From Bacillota bacterium (GTDB lineage: Bacteria; Bacillota; Clostridia; Oscillospirales; Acutalibacteraceae), in the NCBI GenBank assembly GCA_023460155.1, contig JAEWRF010000238.1:1-7762 (forward strand): a stretch of 7,762 nucleotides of DNA. Reading direction: 5' to 3'. The notes under the pieces are model-generated. The model was not told where the DNA came from. It saw nothing but the letters and a program-made list of their open reading frames with translations, and searched no databases. Below are positions 6,307 through 7,762 of this stretch, piece after piece (the stretch's first letter is position 1; each line of letters starts with the position of its first letter). The translations under genes and the position numbers were made by a program.

Positions 6307-6337
6307 AAGGGCTGCGATTTTATTCGCAGCCCTTTTT
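6307..6337. terminator. Terminator shared by convergent genes
   Basis: An 11-bp stem (6307-6317 with 6324-6334) with a TTTTAT loop is followed by a run of five T (6333-6337) on the plus strand. It lies directly after the TSCPD gene. The minus-strand Cys-rich gene ends at 6343 and runs into the same hairpin, but its T-run on that side is poor, so termination is best supported for the plus strand. Confidence 0.88.
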
Positions 6338-6342
6338 GATAA

Positions 6343-6537
6343 TCAGCAGCCACAGCCGTTATTGTTGCAGCCATCGCCGCAACCGCAGCCGCCGCCGCAA
6401 CCGCAGCCGCCGCCGCAACCGCCGCCGCAGCCACCAAATCCATTGCCGCAGACGACCCAGATGATGAGCAGGATGATAACCCAAGAGCAGCTATTGCCAC
6501 CGAAACCGCAACCGCAACCGCAACCATTGTTACACAT
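6343..6537 (-). CDS. Gly/Cys-rich 64-residue protein with one hydrophobic segment
   Basis: A very small protein of unusual composition: 15 cysteines and 25 glycines among 64 residues. An N-terminal Cys-Gly tract (residues 2-17) is followed by one hydrophobic stretch, SWVIILLIIWVVC (18-30). A long Gly/Cys tail (31-64) follows, made of GGGC and GCGC units. The coding case is good: AAGGAGG (plus positions 6547-6553) sits 9 nt before the ATG, there is one clean stop, and a helix-like segment is kept amid low-complexity DNA. Small proteins of the form Cys/Gly tract, short hydrophobic helix, Cys/Gly tail occur in Clostridia, but I know of no assigned function. It might be membrane-anchored, spore- or envelope-associated, or bind metal through its cysteines. 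No peptide-maturation enzyme lies beside it. It has no clear sigma-A promoter; TATTAT and TATTGT boxes lie about 25-35 nt upstream without a good -35. Confidence 0.72.
   Translation of the reverse strand: MCNNGCGCGCGFGGNSCSWVIILLIIWVVCGNGFGGCGGGCGGGCGCGGGCGCGDGCNNNGCGC
6375..6428. repeat. Three tandem copies of an 18-bp repeat in the Cys-rich gene
   Basis: Units 6375-6392 and 6393-6410 are identical, and 6411-6428 differs at one base. The period is a multiple of three, so each unit adds six Gly/Cys residues in frame. A related hexamer, AACCGC, is repeated three times at 6504-6521 and encodes the N-terminal Gly-Cys tract. Confidence 0.9.
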
Positions 6538-6635
6538 ACTTGATTTCCTCCTTTCGGTTTACAATACATAATATTGCGATGGAACAAATCGTGTTACAAG
6601 TATTCTGTAATGGAATGTGAAATTATCGCCTGACT

Positions 6636-6664
6636 TTTTCAGCGGACCGAAATCGTGTTATAAT
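6636..6664 (+). promoter_or_regulatory. Extended -10 promoter of mcsA-mcsB
   Basis: A perfect TATAAT (6659-6664) is preceded by TG at the extended -10 position (6656-6657). TTTTCA (6636-6641) is a weak -35 at 17 bp. No CtsR-type GGTCAAA tandem and no CIRCE element could be seen around it. Confidence 0.7.
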
Positions 6665-6687
6665 AGGTAATACAAAATCTATGTTAT

Positions 6688-6692
6688 GGGGG
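6688..6692 (+). promoter_or_regulatory. GGGGG ribosome binding site of mcsA
   Basis: GGGGG lies 8 nt before ATG 6701, whereas the earlier in-frame ATG at 6686 overlaps it and has no site of its own. The same GGGGG form is used by fbp at the left end of the window. Confidence 0.6.
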
Positions 6693-6700
6693 CAACTGCC

Positions 6701-7201
6701 ATGCTGTGCCAATACTGCGGAAAAAACCCGGCCGCGGTCCATGTGAAGTCGATCTCGGACGGGAAGCTGACGGAGTTTTCCCTCTGCGCGGAGTGCGCAA
6801 GGGAACTCGGCTGCGGAAATCTTCTCACCGGGCTCGGTTCCGGTTTCAGCGGCGTGCTCCGCGAGCTTTTCGGGAGCGGAGAAGAAGAATACGAGGAACC
6901 CCGCTGCGGCTGCTGCGGCACCTCGTTCAGCGATATTGCCAGAAGCGGAAAGGTTGGCTGTGCGGAGTGCTACCGGGTCTTTAACGACCGCCTGCTTCCG
7001 CTTATTCAGCAGATTCACGGCAGCGTCGTATATCGCGGGAAAATTCCGGGGGACGATCTGCCTCAGGTGCGGCCGGGCGGGCAGCTGAGCGTGATGCACC
7101 AAAAACTTCGGGAAGCGATCAGCAGCGAAAATTTTGAACAGGCCGCAGTCCTGCGCGACCGGATCCGCGCGCTTGAGGGAGAGGGGGGAGAGAAGGAATG
7201 A
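6701..7201 (+). CDS. mcsA: McsA, zinc-finger activator of the McsB arginine kinase
   Basis: A 166-residue protein beginning MLCQYCGKNPAAVHV, the standard McsA start. Paired cysteines form zinc-binding knuckles: C3/C6 with C29/C32, and C69/C72 with C87/C90 (RCGCCG and GCAECY); C38 and C71 are extra. The C-terminal UVR motif covers about 136-159 (LREAISSENFEQAAVLRDR). In Bacillus, McsA binds and activates McsB, which marks proteins with phosphoarginine for ClpCP degradation and controls CtsR. ATG 6701 is preferred over ATG 6686 because of the family N-terminus and the GGGGG site. The stop overlaps the mcsB start as ATGA. Notably, ctsR is not upstream: the neighbour on that side is the divergent Cys-rich mini-gene. 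Confidence 0.93.
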   Translation: MLCQYCGKNPAAVHVKSISDGKLTEFSLCAECARELGCGNLLTGLGSGFSGVLRELFGSGEEEYEEPRCGCCGTSFSDIARSGKVGCAECYRVFNDRLLPLIQQIHGSVVYRGKIPGDDLPQVRPGGQLSVMHQKLREAISSENFEQAAVLRDRIRALEGEGGEKE

Positions 7202-7762
7202 GCAGTTGGCGAACCGCGCAGGGCCCGGAAAGCGACGTTGTTCTGAGCACCCGGATCCGCCTTGCACGCAATGTCCGCGGAATTCCTTTCCCGGTAAAAA
7301 TGGAAAGCCGTGAGCGGCACGACCTGGTGGAAAAGGTAAGGGCCATTCTTGCCGACCCGAACAGCGTACTCTTTCGGGAATTTCATTTCGTCGATATGGC
7401 CGAACTGACGCTGACGCAGGCGGTGGCGCTGGTCGAGCGAAACGAAGTCAGTGCCGATTTTATCGCGGACCGGGACGGAAGGGCACTTCTGATTACGGAA
7501 GACGAGTCCGCTGCTGTGATGGTCAATGAGGAGGATCATTTCATTCTCCAGACCTTCGGGAGCGGCCTTGCCCTGAAGGAAACGTATGAGGAGGCCGACC
7601 GGCTTGACACGGTGCTGAACAAGGCGCTTGGCTTTGCGTTCGACAGGAAGCTTGGGTATCTGACTCAGAACCCCATGCATCTGGGTACGGGAATGATCGC
7701 TTCGGTTTTTCTCCATCTGCCGGCGCTCGCCGATTCCGGCACCACGGGACGGCTTGCCTCCA
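7198..7762 (+). CDS. mcsB: McsB-like protein arginine kinase, N-terminal part, catalytic residues altered
   Basis: The first 188 residues are visible; the family is about 350 long and the rest lies beyond the window. Homology is clear: GPESDVVLSTRIRLARN (9-25), VMVNEEDH (107-114) and GYLTQNPMHLGTG (153-165). McsB transfers phosphate from ATP to protein arginines. R19 and R21, matching two phosphate-binding arginines of creatine kinase, are kept, as are E111/E112. But where the family has NEEDHLR this protein has NEEDHFI (I116 for R). Where it has CPTNLGTGLR this one reads NPMHLGTGMI (N158 for the catalytic Cys, I167 for R). The frame is otherwise intact, so this is a diverged protein rather than a decayed gene. 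The ATG overlaps the mcsA stop. It may be a pseudokinase or a changed enzyme. Confidence 0.9.
   Translation, partial: MSSWRTAQGPESDVVLSTRIRLARNVRGIPFPVKMESRERHDLVEKVRAILADPNSVLFREFHFVDMAELTLTQAVALVERNEVSADFIADRDGRALLITEDESAAVMVNEEDHFILQTFGSGLALKETYEEADRLDTVLNKALGFAFDRKLGYLTQNPMHLGTGMIASVFLHLPALADSGTTGRLAS

Noticed and set aside
6257..6571. A plus-strand Pro/Gln-rich frame
   Set aside because: It is the complement of the Gly/Cys-rich gene repeats, starts inside the TSCPD gene, runs through a terminator and has no ribosome binding site.
6288..6587. A minus-strand Ala/Val-rich frame overlapping the Cys-rich gene
   Set aside because: Its start has no good Shine-Dalgarno, and the AAGGAGG site is correctly spaced for the other frame. 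The Ala/Val tract is a frame-shifted reading of the same repeats.
6655..6674. TAATACA near the mcsA promoter considered as a third GntR site
   Set aside because: The left half matches poorly and the spacing is 5 rather than 6 bp. The similarity arises mainly from the TATAAT box.

Overview
The window looks like chromosomal DNA from a low-to-medium GC Firmicute of the class Clostridia, probably near Oscillospirales/Ruminococcaceae. This rests on the class III fructose-bisphosphatase, the YtrA-type GntR/ABC cassette, the four-Cys TSCPD protein, the McsA/McsB pair and the strong purine-rich Shine-Dalgarno sites. The lineage is an inference from gene content and style. No rRNA, tRNA, CRISPR array, insertion sequence or phage gene was seen.

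Layout. (1) 1-405, minus: N-terminal part of class III fructose-1,6-bisphosphatase, cut by the window edge. (2) 536-1117, plus: a single HD-domain phosphohydrolase with its own extended -10 promoter and a strong terminator. (3) 1181-3266, plus: a regulator/transporter operon with a YtrA-type GntR repressor, an ABC ATPase and a six-helix permease. It is preceded by two promoters, each followed directly by a copy of one palindrome, TGTATTA-N6-TAATACA. (4) 3402-5113, plus: a second, unrelated ABC-2 exporter pair (ATPase and permease) with a 4-nt overlap. (5) 5124-6337, plus: a PHP-domain phosphoesterase and a TSCPD protein, with a clear promoter and terminator. (6) 6343-6537, minus: a 64-residue Gly/Cys-rich single-helix protein built partly from DNA repeats and convergent with (5). 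(7) 6636-7762, plus: mcsA and the start of mcsB, the protein-arginine kinase system, cut by the right edge.

How the genes relate. The GntR protein most likely represses its own operon through the twin palindromes and releases it when the cell envelope is stressed; this is inferred from the YtrA family. The second ABC pair is tightly coupled internally but has no regulator beside it. The PHP and TSCPD genes form a two-gene unit. McsA has its zinc-finger cysteines and UVR motif, but the partial McsB lacks the catalytic cysteine and two ATP-phosphate-binding arginines of phosphagen kinases, and no ctsR gene precedes the pair.

Most of the window is ordinary core-genome content. The points most worth a second look are the duplicated promoter-operator module, the apparently kinase-dead McsB, and the Gly/Cys-rich mini-protein.
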